This document shows, one piece after another, positions 33,255 to 42,055 of a DNA stretch of 64,000 nt (positions are counted from its first letter, which is position 1; every line of letters begins with the position of its first letter). This DNA is from Desmodesmus armatus. Its lineage: Eukaryota > Chlorophyta > Chlorophyceae > Sphaeropleales > Scenedesmaceae. The notes beneath the pieces were generated by a model. The model saw nothing but the letters and a program-made list of their open reading frames with translations. It did no database searches and was not told the DNA's origin. The DNA lies in NCBI GenBank assembly GCA_007449985.2, contig VIIQ02000230.1, positions 50,004-114,003 of the forward strand, read 5' to 3'. The translations under genes were made by a program, and so were the position numbers.

Positions 33255-35715
33255 TTGCAGACAGAGCAGGCGTGAACAGGTCAGTAGCGTTCAACTGACA
33301 CAACTCAATCACACTTTCAGGCTTCTGCTGTCCATCAGCCCACAAGTCAAACTGTGCAACACTCCCATTGGGGAAGATCTACAGAAGATAGCCGTGGCCA
33401 AATTGACCAAGGGACACCCACCTTCTGTACAGATGTCGCACCCCAGATGTCACCTGGTAATTTGGCTTGCTGGCAGGGCAGCCCTGCGCTCTATGCCTGC
33501 CCCGTCGCTGTCACCCAGTATATGACAGCAACGAGGCAGACACAGACACATGCAAACAGGAAAGGCATGTACATTGGGTCAGTAGCGGCCACCTGACACC
33601 CACGCAATCACACTCCCAGACTGTTCCCGCCAAAAATGCAGACCAGAAGTCAAACTGTGCAGCACCACACACAACCACCACATATGCAGCTGATTCCACC
33701 CTCTGGCCATCAGGAAGGAAGCAGATGCATATGAAGTGAGCTCAGGGTCTGCACTTGTCAACACATGAATGACGCACCCACTGAAAAATAAGAACAGCAG
33801 AAGGCCATGCCTAGATTGACCAGATGGTGCTCACCTTCTGTGCAGATGTTGCATGGGACAGGCCTGGCCTACAGCAGCAGCACATGACAACACACACAGT
33901 CACTGCACATCACCAGATTGCTAGAGGGGTGTTGGGGTAACGAGCAAACATATGCAGCAAGTTGGGAGGACGGCAGTGTACTAGCTGCTGATGCTGAAGC
34001 TGTCGCTGTCTCTAATGCTGTTGCTGCTGCTGCTGAAGCTGCCGCTGCCGCTGCCACTGCCGCCCTCCTTGGCTTGTGAAGTGATCGCATGTTATGCTGT
34101 TCTTGTCAACATGCAAAGGACAACCCCACTGAAAGACTGCACAGCAGAAAGCCATGCCTGAATTTCCACCAAGGGACACTCACTTGTTGATCGCCTGTTG
34201 CATCCCGGTGTCACCTGGTAGTGGCTTGGTAGCGGCTCAGCACTGCTCTCTATGCCTGCCGCGGTGCTGTCACCCAGTGTACGACAGCACCGCGGCAAGC
34301 ATAGACACACGCAAACAGACAAAGCAAGTACGTAGAGTCAGTAGCGTCCACCTGACACCAACTCAATCACGCTATCACCCTGTTCCCGCCCAAAGGCGTC
34401 TACCCAAATGTCAAACTGTGCAGCACACACACAACCACCGCATATGCAGCTGAACCCACCCTCTGGCCATCAGGAAGGAAGCAGATGCGTATTGAGTGAG
34501 CTCAGGGTCTGCACCTGTCAACACATGAATGACACACCCACTGAAATATAAGAACAGCAGAAGGCCATGCCTAGATTGACCAGATGGCACTCACCTTGTG
34601 TGCGGATGTTGCATGGGACAGGCCTGGCCAACAGCAGCAGCACATGACAAAACACACAGAGTCACTGCACATCACCAGATTGCTAGAGGGGTGTTGGGGT
34701 AACGAGCAAACATATGCAGCAAGTTGAGAGGACGGCAGTGTACTAGCTGCTGATACTGAAGCTGTCGCTGTCTCTAATGCTGCTGCTGCTGCTGCTGCTG
34801 CTGCTGAAGCTGCCGCTGCCGCTGCCGCTGCCGCTGCCGCTGCCGCTGCCACTGCCGCCCTCCTTGGCTTGTGAAGTGATCGCATGTTATGCTGTTCTTG
34901 TCAACATGCAAAGGACAACCCCACTGAAAGACTGCACAGCAGAAAGCCATGCCTGAATTTCCACCAAGGGACACTCACTTGTTGATCGCCTGTTGCATCC
35001 CGGTGTCACCTGGTAGTGGCTTGGTAGCGGCTCAGCACTGCTCTCTATGCCTGCCGCGGTGCTGTCACCCAGTGTATGACAGCACCGCGGCAAGCATAGA
35101 CACACGCAAACAGACAAAGCAAGTACGTAGAGTCAGTAGCGTCCACCTGACACCAACTCAATCACGCTATCACCCTGTTCCCGCCCAAAGGCGTCTACCC
35201 AAATGTCAAACTGTGCAGCACACACACAACCACCACATATGCAGCTGATTCCACCCTCTGGCCATCAGGAAGGAAGCAGATGCGTATTGAGTGAGCTCAG
35301 GGTGTGCACTTGTCAACACATGAATGCCACACCCACTGAAAAATAAGAACAGCAGAAGGCCATGCCTAGATTGACCAGCTGGTGCTCACCTTCTGTGCAG
35401 ATGTTGCATGGGACAGGCCTGGCCAACAGCAGCAGCACATGACAAAACACACAGAGTCACTGACTGCACATCACCAGAATGCTAGAGGGGATGGGGTAAT
35501 GAGCAAACACGATGCAGGAAGTTGGGAGGGCGGCAGTGTACTAGCTGCTGATGCTGAAGCTGCCGCTGTCTGTTGCCTCTATTGCTGTTGCTGCCGCTGC
35601 CGCTGCCGCTGCCGCTGCCGCTGCCGCTGCCGCTGCCGCTGCCACTTATCCACACTGCCGCCCTCCTTGGCTTGTGAAGTGAATGCAGGATGTGCTGTTG
35701 TCAACACATAAAGGA
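33255..35715. repeat. Satellite array, left part (diverged edge monomers)
   Basis: About three monomers. The first (from ~33255) is strongly diverged, the second and third less so. Monomers up to about 35.3 kb form a subfamily: GAAAGACTGCACAGCAG and CACTTGTTGATCGCC where right-hand monomers have GGAGAATTGCACAGC and CACGTTTTGAACGCC, and CACCCTGTTCCCGCC instead of CAGACTGTTCCCGCC. The last piece (35.3-35.7 kb) belongs to the right-hand type. The LINE begins after CATAAAGGA at 35715. Confidence 0.9.
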
Positions 35716-35922
35716 TGTTTCGTTTTCGTTTTCGTTTCGTTTTCGTTTCGTTTCGTTCTCGTGTCTCGTCTACAGCACTTGAACTGTGAACCGAACTGGC
35801 AGCGACAGCTTGGCTAGCATTTAGCCTAGAACAGTTTAGTATAGTTATTAAAGGGCTTAGCGTGGGCTCTGGGCAGCTGGGCGGGTCTGGCTGACCTACA
35901 AGCCTCGTAACGGCCATCATCA

Positions 35923-36449
35923 ATGATGGTGCCACGTAGTCCGACAAAGCAGCCCGGTGAGGGCTCGGCGGCACAGCCACGGGGCAGCACAGCTCCAAAG
36001 GGCCTCAAAAACGGCGACAGCAGCAGGCATGGTGCAGAGGGAGCGAACGCAGGGACCCACCCTGCAGCTGCAGCAGTTCACCCTGTGACCACACGGGCCC
36101 GGGCTGCCAAAGCCAGCCAATCTGCGGCTGGTGCGGGCGCTCAGCAGACATCTGACGTCCAGCTGCAGCGCTCTCAGGACCAGGGCAGGGCAGGACAGCA
36201 GCAGCAGCAGCAGCAAACCCTGCCAGGACAGCGGCCCCCAGGCTCAGCCAGCAGTACTGGGTCCCAGGCCAGGGCTGCCGCTGGCAAGGCCGCCAGGATG
36301 GCAGTTCTGATGAACCCTCTCGAGCAGCAGCAGCAGCAGCAGCGACAGGGGCAGCCTCGGGGCGGATCTAAGTCGCACCAGCAGCAATCACACACTGCCC
36401 GCACGCAGCAGCAGGATCAGCAGCAACCACAGCTCCCACCGCAGCAGTC

Positions 36450-36489
<40 letters not shown>

Positions 36490-37869
36490 CAACCAAGCAA
36501 CGCAGCCCAGCAGCAGCAGGAGCAGCAGGAGGTGCCGCCGGAGCAGCAGCAGCAAGAGGAAGGGTCCCCTCCCACAGACCCTACGCAGCCTCTACTCCCC
36601 TTGGACAGCTCCGCCTCCCCGGCTCAGCTATTGCAGCAGCTGCAGGAGCGATTCAAGGCTTTGGAGCAGCTTGGCCGCCAGGTGCAGGAGGGTCCCCAGG
36701 GTCAGGACCCTACAGTGCAGCAGTATCTGCAGGAGACGTCAGCTGTCAGCTTGCTGATGAGCGGCCTTATCCAGCGCAACATTACGATGTGTGCGATAGT
36801 GACAGGGGACACCCTGGCTCTTCAGGAAGACACTAGGGGTCTGCAGCAGCGACTGCAGCGGCTTGAGCGGGCGGTAGCGCAGCGAAGCAGTGGGGGCAGC
36901 ACGCCCGCTGATGCAGCCGCGGTGGCTGGGCTTGTCACCCAGGTGGAGCAGCTGGGTGCCACAACAGAGCAGCTGGGGGTGGCAGTGCGCGGGGTGCGTA
37001 ACGACGCCAAGACAGCCCTGGGTTACCTGCAGAAGGCCGGCCTCCACAGCGGCGACTCTGCCCAGCAGCTGCAGGACGCCGCAGACAAGGGTGCGCAGGC
37101 CTTTATGCAGCAGGCGCAACTCAAGCGGGATGTGAAAGCCCTGCAGCGCACCATCAAGGAGCTTCAGGAGGACCAGCAGCGGCTGCGTACTCAGCAAGCT
37201 GCCCAGGGTGCTGTCGGCGCTTGGGCGCCAGCTGGCTGGCACCCCGACCGGGTGGGTGAGGCCCTTGCTGCTGCTGGCACCATCAGCAAGGGCAGCATCC
37301 TGTCTGTGGCAGTTGTCTATGCTCCGAAGGGTCCGGGCGGCAGCTCAGGCGGGGCGGGCTCCGGGGCAGGGGTTGGCAGCAGCGGCGGCAGGGCACAACA
37401 CAGTGCAGCTGGCGAGCAGCACAGGGGGAGCGGGGCAGCAGCAGCAGCGGCTGGAGGTGGTAGGCCAGGGGACCAGCCCCCTGGTGGGGCCTCTGGCCGG
37501 CGGCCCATGGCTCTGTACAAGATCCTGCTGAGGAGCAAGGAGCTTGAGTTCACAGTGCTGGGTGGCCGCACCCGCACGAGCCTCGCCTACCAGCGCCAGC
37601 CGGTGTATGTGGAGAAGCTGCTCAATGAGGAGGAGAAAGCACAGCGGCGGGCCATGACGCCCACAGCCAAGGATTTGAAGGCCCGGGGTGTCAGGGTGCG
37701 CTGGTCAGGGGCTGTTCTGGAAAAGGAGGTGCGGGGCCCTAGCGGGCGCTCGTACTGGGAGCGGGTGCAGCTGGCACGGGAGCCCCGCTCCCCTAGGGGC
37801 GCAGGTGCAGCGGCAGCAGCAGCAGCGGCGGGGGATGAGTTTGCGGGCCTGGATGCAGACGCGTATTGA
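35923..37869 (+). CDS. LINE ORF1 protein (648 aa, Gln-rich, coiled coil)
   Basis: The start MMVPRSPTKQPGEG is the first ATG of the long frame. Residues ~80-215 are extremely Gln-rich (runs of up to 13). Residues ~226-430 are predicted coiled coil (LLQQLQERFKALEQL, LQQRLQRLERAV, RDVKALQRTIKELQ). A Gly/Ala linker follows, then from ~528 a basic C-terminal domain (MALYKILLRSKELEF, LLNEEEKAQRRAMTPTAKDL, VRVRWSGAVLEK) similar in layout to RNA-binding C-terminal domains of other LINE ORF1 proteins. I see no CCHC knuckle. By analogy it would trimerise and coat element RNA. It ends in TGA four bases into the ORF2 frame used below. Confidence 0.85.
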
Positions 37870-40800
37870 CCAGCCCTGATGCACAGGCCACTGATATCCA
37901 GCTTCTAGTGCAGAATGTGGGGGGTATGGCAGCAGCTAGAATTCCTAGTGCGGTGGAGCAGCACCTTGACTGTGATGTGTACGGGTTTGTTGAGACTATG
38001 TTGACGAGTGACACGGTGGGTGATGTAGAGGGCCTCTTGCCTGGGTATGATGTCTATCACTGTGTTAGGCCACGGCCTGCCCGTGGCAGGCCCCATGGGG
38101 GCGTGACAGTGTATGTCAGAAGGGATTCCCCTATCAGTCTGGGGGCTGGGCTTCGTGTTGCGAGTGACCCTGCAGCGGGGATCGTGTGGTTGGTGGTGCC
38201 GGCGTTCCGGTTCACAGTCGCAGTGTGTTACTTCAGCCCCCCCGTTTCAGCGGTGTATGCTTCAGGGGTGGTTGACCCTGACCCCTTGGCTGCTTTGTTT
38301 GCTGGGTTGCGTGAGGCTGAGGCCAGGGGGGACAAGCATCTGGTGCTGGGTGATCTAAATGTCCGCCTGGGCACCCTCAGTTGTGACGTCCCGAGCAATA
38401 TGGCAGTACCCCCCGGCCTCAGTGACCCCTCTGTGTTGCCCACAATACATCACCTGCGCTGTGTCCCTCCTCAAAGGAGCTCTATGGACCTGTCGGTACC
38501 CAAACGGTCGCGAGCGGTGGAGTTCCTTGGGGGTTTGTTTGCTGTGTCTTCTGTTGTGCTCAATGGTAGGGCGCCGGGGGATCAGGATGGTGAGTTCACT
38601 TGTGTATCTAACCCACTGTCTGCTGGTTCTGTTGGCGCTAGTGTGGTAGACTTGGCGTGCGCTTCCACCTCCCTGTATGGCTTGGTGGAGTCTTTTCGGG
38701 TGCTGCCGTTCAAGCCGTCTGCCTCCAAAGATCACTGTGGCCTGTATGTGTCAATCACTGATTTGCCAAGGCGTTGTTATGAGGTTCCGCGCAGGGGGAG
38801 GAGGGGCCGGGTGTATCGTCCGACTCCTGGCTCAGGGTACACTGGTGCTCTCTTGCGGCGCGAGGGCTTTTTTCATACCATGCTGCAAGCTTGGCAGTCT
38901 GGTGATGTCCCTGTTGAGGATGCTCTCCAGCAATTTACAGAACAGCTTATGTTGTGTGCTGGGGGGGACAGGAACGTCCAAGACCGGGGCGTGCAGCCTA
39001 CGGGAAGGGACCAGCCCTGGTATGATGCAGAGTGTCGGCGCCTGTCGCGGGAGTTGGATGTGGCATGGGGTGCATGGCACGAGAGCCGAGGGATGGTCTA
39101 TGGGGCTCACAATGGCTGCCCGGCTGCACGGCAGGCCCTTGAGGCTGCGCGCCGTGAGTACAAGCGCTGCTGTAAGCGCAAAAAGAGGGAGCATGAGATG
39201 CGGGTCCAGGTTGATATGTTGGAAACATATTTTGGCCACACCCAGAAGGATTACTGGAGGGCCTTTTTTGGTGGACAGCCCCCGCAAACACCGCTGACAG
39301 ATGTGGCAGCTTGGACAGGGTACTTTCGGGATCTTCTGGGGAGGGTACCTGAGCCTCAGTCCTTGGGCGCAGAGGAGGTGGCTCTCAAACACCAGTTGTA
39401 TGCGGCAGCCCCTAGGGGTGCCCCAGCTGCCATGGCTGCGCTCAATGAGCCTGTCTCATATGCTGAGGTACAACAGTGTATGGCTCTGCCGACAGGCAAA
39501 GCCCCTGATTCACAGGGTCTGACGGGTGAGCTGTTGAGGCTGGCATGTGCTCCTGTCCGAGAGGGTGGCTCTGGGGGCGACGCAGCGCCTGCTTCCCCTG
39601 TTGTGGTCGAGTGTGCGCAGTGGTTGTTGCAGGCCATGCTCTCATGTGCATGTGTACCAGAGGTTATGCGCACCAGCAAGTTGGTTCCGGTGCCGAAGTC
39701 CCTTAGCCCTGCTGCCTTGGCGGTAAGGGACCAGTACAGAGGGATATCTGTGTCGCATGTATTCTCTCGCCTGTTGGAGCGTCTCATGAATCAGCGTTTT
39801 GAGCGGCTGGCATCCCTGCTCTCTCTTCGTGCCCCTACTCAGTGTGGTTTCAGGCCTGGGTATGGTACACTTGATGCACTCTTCACGCTCAACCACCTCA
39901 TCAGTGTGGCCCGGCATCAGCGGCGGCGTTTGTATGTGGTGTTTGTTGATTTTAAGAAGGCTTTTGATACGGTGAGGCGAGACCTCTTGCTTGAGCGGTG
40001 TCGCGAATTGGGAGTGCATGGTCCCTTCATGGACATGCTGATCTCCATGTATGACCGTGTTTGCTGTCAGGTGGCCGTTAATGGTGAGCTGGGTGAGGTT
40101 TTCACCACAGCCTCTGGCACCAAGCAGGGTAGCGAGCTTAGCCCTCTCTTGTTTGGCTTGTTCATAGAGCTCTTGCATTACATGTTCAGGCATAAGCTGC
40201 CAGGGGCAGGGCCGGTGCTTAGTGGGCTGCATGTGCCAGATGTCATGTATGCTGATGACGTTGGTCTCCTGAGCTTTGAGCAGGGCGAATTGCAGGAGCT
40301 TGTTGATGTGTTGAGTGTGTTCTGCCACCTGTTTGGGATGGAGGTGAATCTTGCCCCGCACAAGACTTGTGCCGTTTGTTTCCGCCAGCGGGGCATGAAG
40401 GTGCCGGCAGGGTTCCGTCTTGTGTATCGAGGGCGCGAGATTGCGCGGCAAAGTGAGTACGTCTATTTGGGTGTGCGCGTGCATGAGACCCGTGGGCTTC
40501 TGGGCGCCTCTGATGCTCTGGCGGTGTCTGGCAGCAAGGCAATGCATGCCATGCTGACCCGTTGTCGCCGCTCCTGTTTGACTCAGTTTGACATCAAGTG
40601 CAGAATGTTCGATATACTTGTTGAGCCAGTCCTTTCGTATGCATCTCACATATGGGGACCCGCGATATTTGCTAAGCGCCTGCAGAACACGCCTTACGAT
40701 ACCCAGGCCGAGAAGGTACACACATCGTTCTTGCGCATCACGACTGGGTCTATCAAAGGCATTGCCACTGATGTCGTGTACAGGGACATGCATCGTCGAC

Positions 40801-41633
40801 CCATTATGTATCACTGGGTGGTGCTGGCTGCGCGATGGTGGACAAAGTTGTCTGATGCTCGTGACGATCAGCCGAGATCCCTGGCGGGGTGTGTGTGGCG
40901 TGAGGATGTAGCGCTTGCACTTGCAGGTTGTCGGGAGTGTTGGTCCTCTTGTTTCCTGCAAACTATGTGCTCGTTGCAGTTGCTTGCTGGTGACTGGCGG
41001 CAGCAGTCGCTTGACTGGGTGATGCAACAGAGGTGGGAGGAGTCTGCAGTGCAGGCCGCGCTGGCTGCCCTATTCAGGGCCCGGTGGCGAGGTCTCACCC
41101 AAGGTGACCCGCGTTCCGCCCCTTCTATCGGCATTCACAAGCTTACACATCATGCATGGGTCTACCCGCTAGATCCTGGCTTCAATCCCTTCTCAAGGGA
41201 CGATGCGCCTCCGCATATCAAGTTGTGCCTGCCCTTTGATGTAGCGCGTAACCTTGCCCAGTTGCGTATTGGTTCAGCCCACCTTGAAATAGAACAGGGC
41301 CGTAAGCGAAGGGTCTCTGTGCCCCGTGCTGACCGCCTGTGTCGATTGTGTTGTGGAGAGGATGCTACCCTGGCCCACCGCCAAGCTGTACTGGCAAGGA
41401 CAAGAACTAGTCGTAATGTGGAAGACTTGAAGCACTTCCTGTTGGAGTGCCCTGTTTACGATGATTTGCGCGCCGCTTGCCCGGCCTTCCCCCTGTCTGA
41501 TGCTGTGGTACTGGACGACCCTGAATGTGTGCGATCAGTGTTTCAACATGGAGAGCAGTCTGCGTTGGCATACACTCTGTACAAGATGAAAGTGCGCCGG
41601 GCGCGCCTTCTTGGGCTGACTTTGGGTATCTGA
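37866..41633 (+). CDS. LINE ORF2: APE-like endonuclease and reverse transcriptase
   Basis: The frame is open from 37839; counting from the TTG at 37866 it has 1255 codons. Endonuclease: LLVQNVGG (residues ~13-20), FVETM (~40), GDLNVRLG (~162), SKDH (~287). Reverse transcriptase: FVDFKKAFDTV (motif A, ~692), GTKQGSELSPLLFG (motif B), VMYADDVGLL (motif C with YADD, ~794), FGMEVNLAPHKT (motif D). C-terminus: CRLCC...HFLLEC, a CCHC-type zinc motif (~1157-1194). There is no RNase H. These enzymes nick target DNA and prime reverse transcription at the nick. The first ATG (37926) comes after the catalytic QN, so initiation must be upstream and is not a normal AUG. It is -1 relative to ORF1. Confidence 0.92.
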   Translation: MTSPDAQATDIQLLVQNVGGMAAARIPSAVEQHLDCDVYGFVETMLTSDTVGDVEGLLPGYDVYHCVRPRPARGRPHGGVTVYVRRDSPISLGAGLRVASDPAAGIVWLVVPAFRFTVAVCYFSPPVSAVYASGVVDPDPLAALFAGLREAEARGDKHLVLGDLNVRLGTLSCDVPSNMAVPPGLSDPSVLPTIHHLRCVPPQRSSMDLSVPKRSRAVEFLGGLFAVSSVVLNGRAPGDQDGEFTCVSNPLSAGSVGASVVDLACASTSLYGLVESFRVLPFKPSASKDHCGLYVSITDLPRRCYEVPRRGRRGRVYRPTPGSGYTGALLRREGFFHTMLQAWQSGDVPVEDALQQFTEQLMLCAGGDRNVQDRGVQPTGRDQPWYDAECRRLSRELDVAWGAWHESRGMVYGAHNGCPAARQALEAARREYKRCCKRKKREHEMRVQVDMLETYFGHTQKDYWRAFFGGQPPQTPLTDVAAWTGYFRDLLGRVPEPQSLGAEEVALKHQLYAAAPRGAPAAMAALNEPVSYAEVQQCMALPTGKAPDSQGLTGELLRLACAPVREGGSGGDAAPASPVVVECAQWLLQAMLSCACVPEVMRTSKLVPVPKSLSPAALAVRDQYRGISVSHVFSRLLERLMNQRFERLASLLSLRAPTQCGFRPGYGTLDALFTLNHLISVARHQRRRLYVVFVDFKKAFDTVRRDLLLERCRELGVHGPFMDMLISMYDRVCCQVAVNGELGEVFTTASGTKQGSELSPLLFGLFIELLHYMFRHKLPGAGPVLSGLHVPDVMYADDVGLLSFEQGELQELVDVLSVFCHLFGMEVNLAPHKTCAVCFRQRGMKVPAGFRLVYRGREIARQSEYVYLGVRVHETRGLLGASDALAVSGSKAMHAMLTRCRRSCLTQFDIKCRMFDILVEPVLSYASHIWGPAIFAKRLQNTPYDTQAEKVHTSFLRITTGSIKGIATDVVYRDMHRRPIMYHWVVLAARWWTKLSDARDDQPRSLAGCVWREDVALALAGCRECWSSCFLQTMCSLQLLAGDWRQQSLDWVMQQRWEESAVQAALAALFRARWRGLTQGDPRSAPSIGIHKLTHHAWVYPLDPGFNPFSRDDAPPHIKLCLPFDVARNLAQLRIGSAHLEIEQGRKRRVSVPRADRLCRLCCGEDATLAHRQAVLARTRTSRNVEDLKHFLLECPVYDDLRAACPAFPLSDAVVLDDPECVRSVFQHGEQSALAYTLYKMKVRRARLLGLTLGI

Positions 41634-41908
41634 CCTGACAAGGGGTATTTCTTGGTGCTGCTGCATGCTGGATCCTAGCTGTTTGCTTCCCACTTCTGTA
41701 CAAGGTTGTCGTGTTGCCTCAGGATGTCAATGAAGTCTCCTTTGCTGTCTTGCTTTGAATCAGGCTACTATCTGGTGTAGGTGGTGCAAACCACTGACGG
41801 GGATCGGGGTTTTTCCCCACCTTAGTGTTTCAACCGGTTCAACCCTGGCAGGCAATGCCATTGATGTGTGGCGAATGTGTCTGCGTGTAACATTTTCTTC
41901 CCCAAAAA
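41634..41908 (+). other. LINE 3' UTR
   Basis: Contains a small hairpin GGGG-TTTTT-CCCC at about 41804-41816 and the palindrome AACCGGTT near 41832. It ends in CCCCAAAAA. 3' stem-loops are recognition sites for the reverse transcriptase in some LINEs; that role here is inference. Confidence 0.6.
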
Positions 41909-41998
41909 GGAGAATTGCACATGCCTGAATTGACAAAGCACACTCACGTGTGTTGCATCCCGACCTGGTAGTGGCTTGGTAGCGGCTCAGCACTGCTC

Positions 41999-42055
41999 TC
42001 TATGCTTGCCGCGGTGCTGTCACCCAGTGTATGACAGCACCGCGGCAAGCATAGA
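41999..42055. repeat. Satellite hairpin, perfect version (one per monomer)
   Basis: Arms of 24 bp (TCTATGCTTGCC... and ...GGCAAGCATAGA) are exact reverse complements around the 9-nt loop CCCAGTGTA. Other perfect copies are at 47419-47475 and 59415-59471. Most monomers have C instead of T at the seventh arm base after the first T, leaving one C-A opposition. Other hairpins are centred near 34280, 35078, 42780, 43580, 44340, 45090 and so on every ~0.8 kb to 63520, the last damaged by deletions. Confidence 0.95.

Larger units (their letters stand above)
35716..41908 (+). mobile_element. Full-length APE-type non-LTR retrotransposon (LINE) inserted in the satellite
   Basis: About 6.2 kb with a 5' UTR starting in TTTCG repeats (35716-35757), ORF1, ORF2 (endonuclease plus reverse transcriptase), a ~275-bp 3' UTR and a short A-run (CCCCAAAAA). 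There are no terminal repeats. Satellite sequence reads up to CATAAAGGA on the left and resumes GGAGAATTGC on the right. The nine bases CAACCCACT normally between the two GGA are missing and no target-site duplication is evident. Both ORFs are intact, so the copy is probably young. The clade is not assigned; RT and C-terminal CCHC order fit L1-like elements. Confidence 0.93.

Noticed and set aside
39642..41027. 461-codon open frame on the minus strand
   Set aside because: It is the antisense shadow of the reverse-transcriptase region of LINE ORF2, whose motifs are unambiguous on the + strand.
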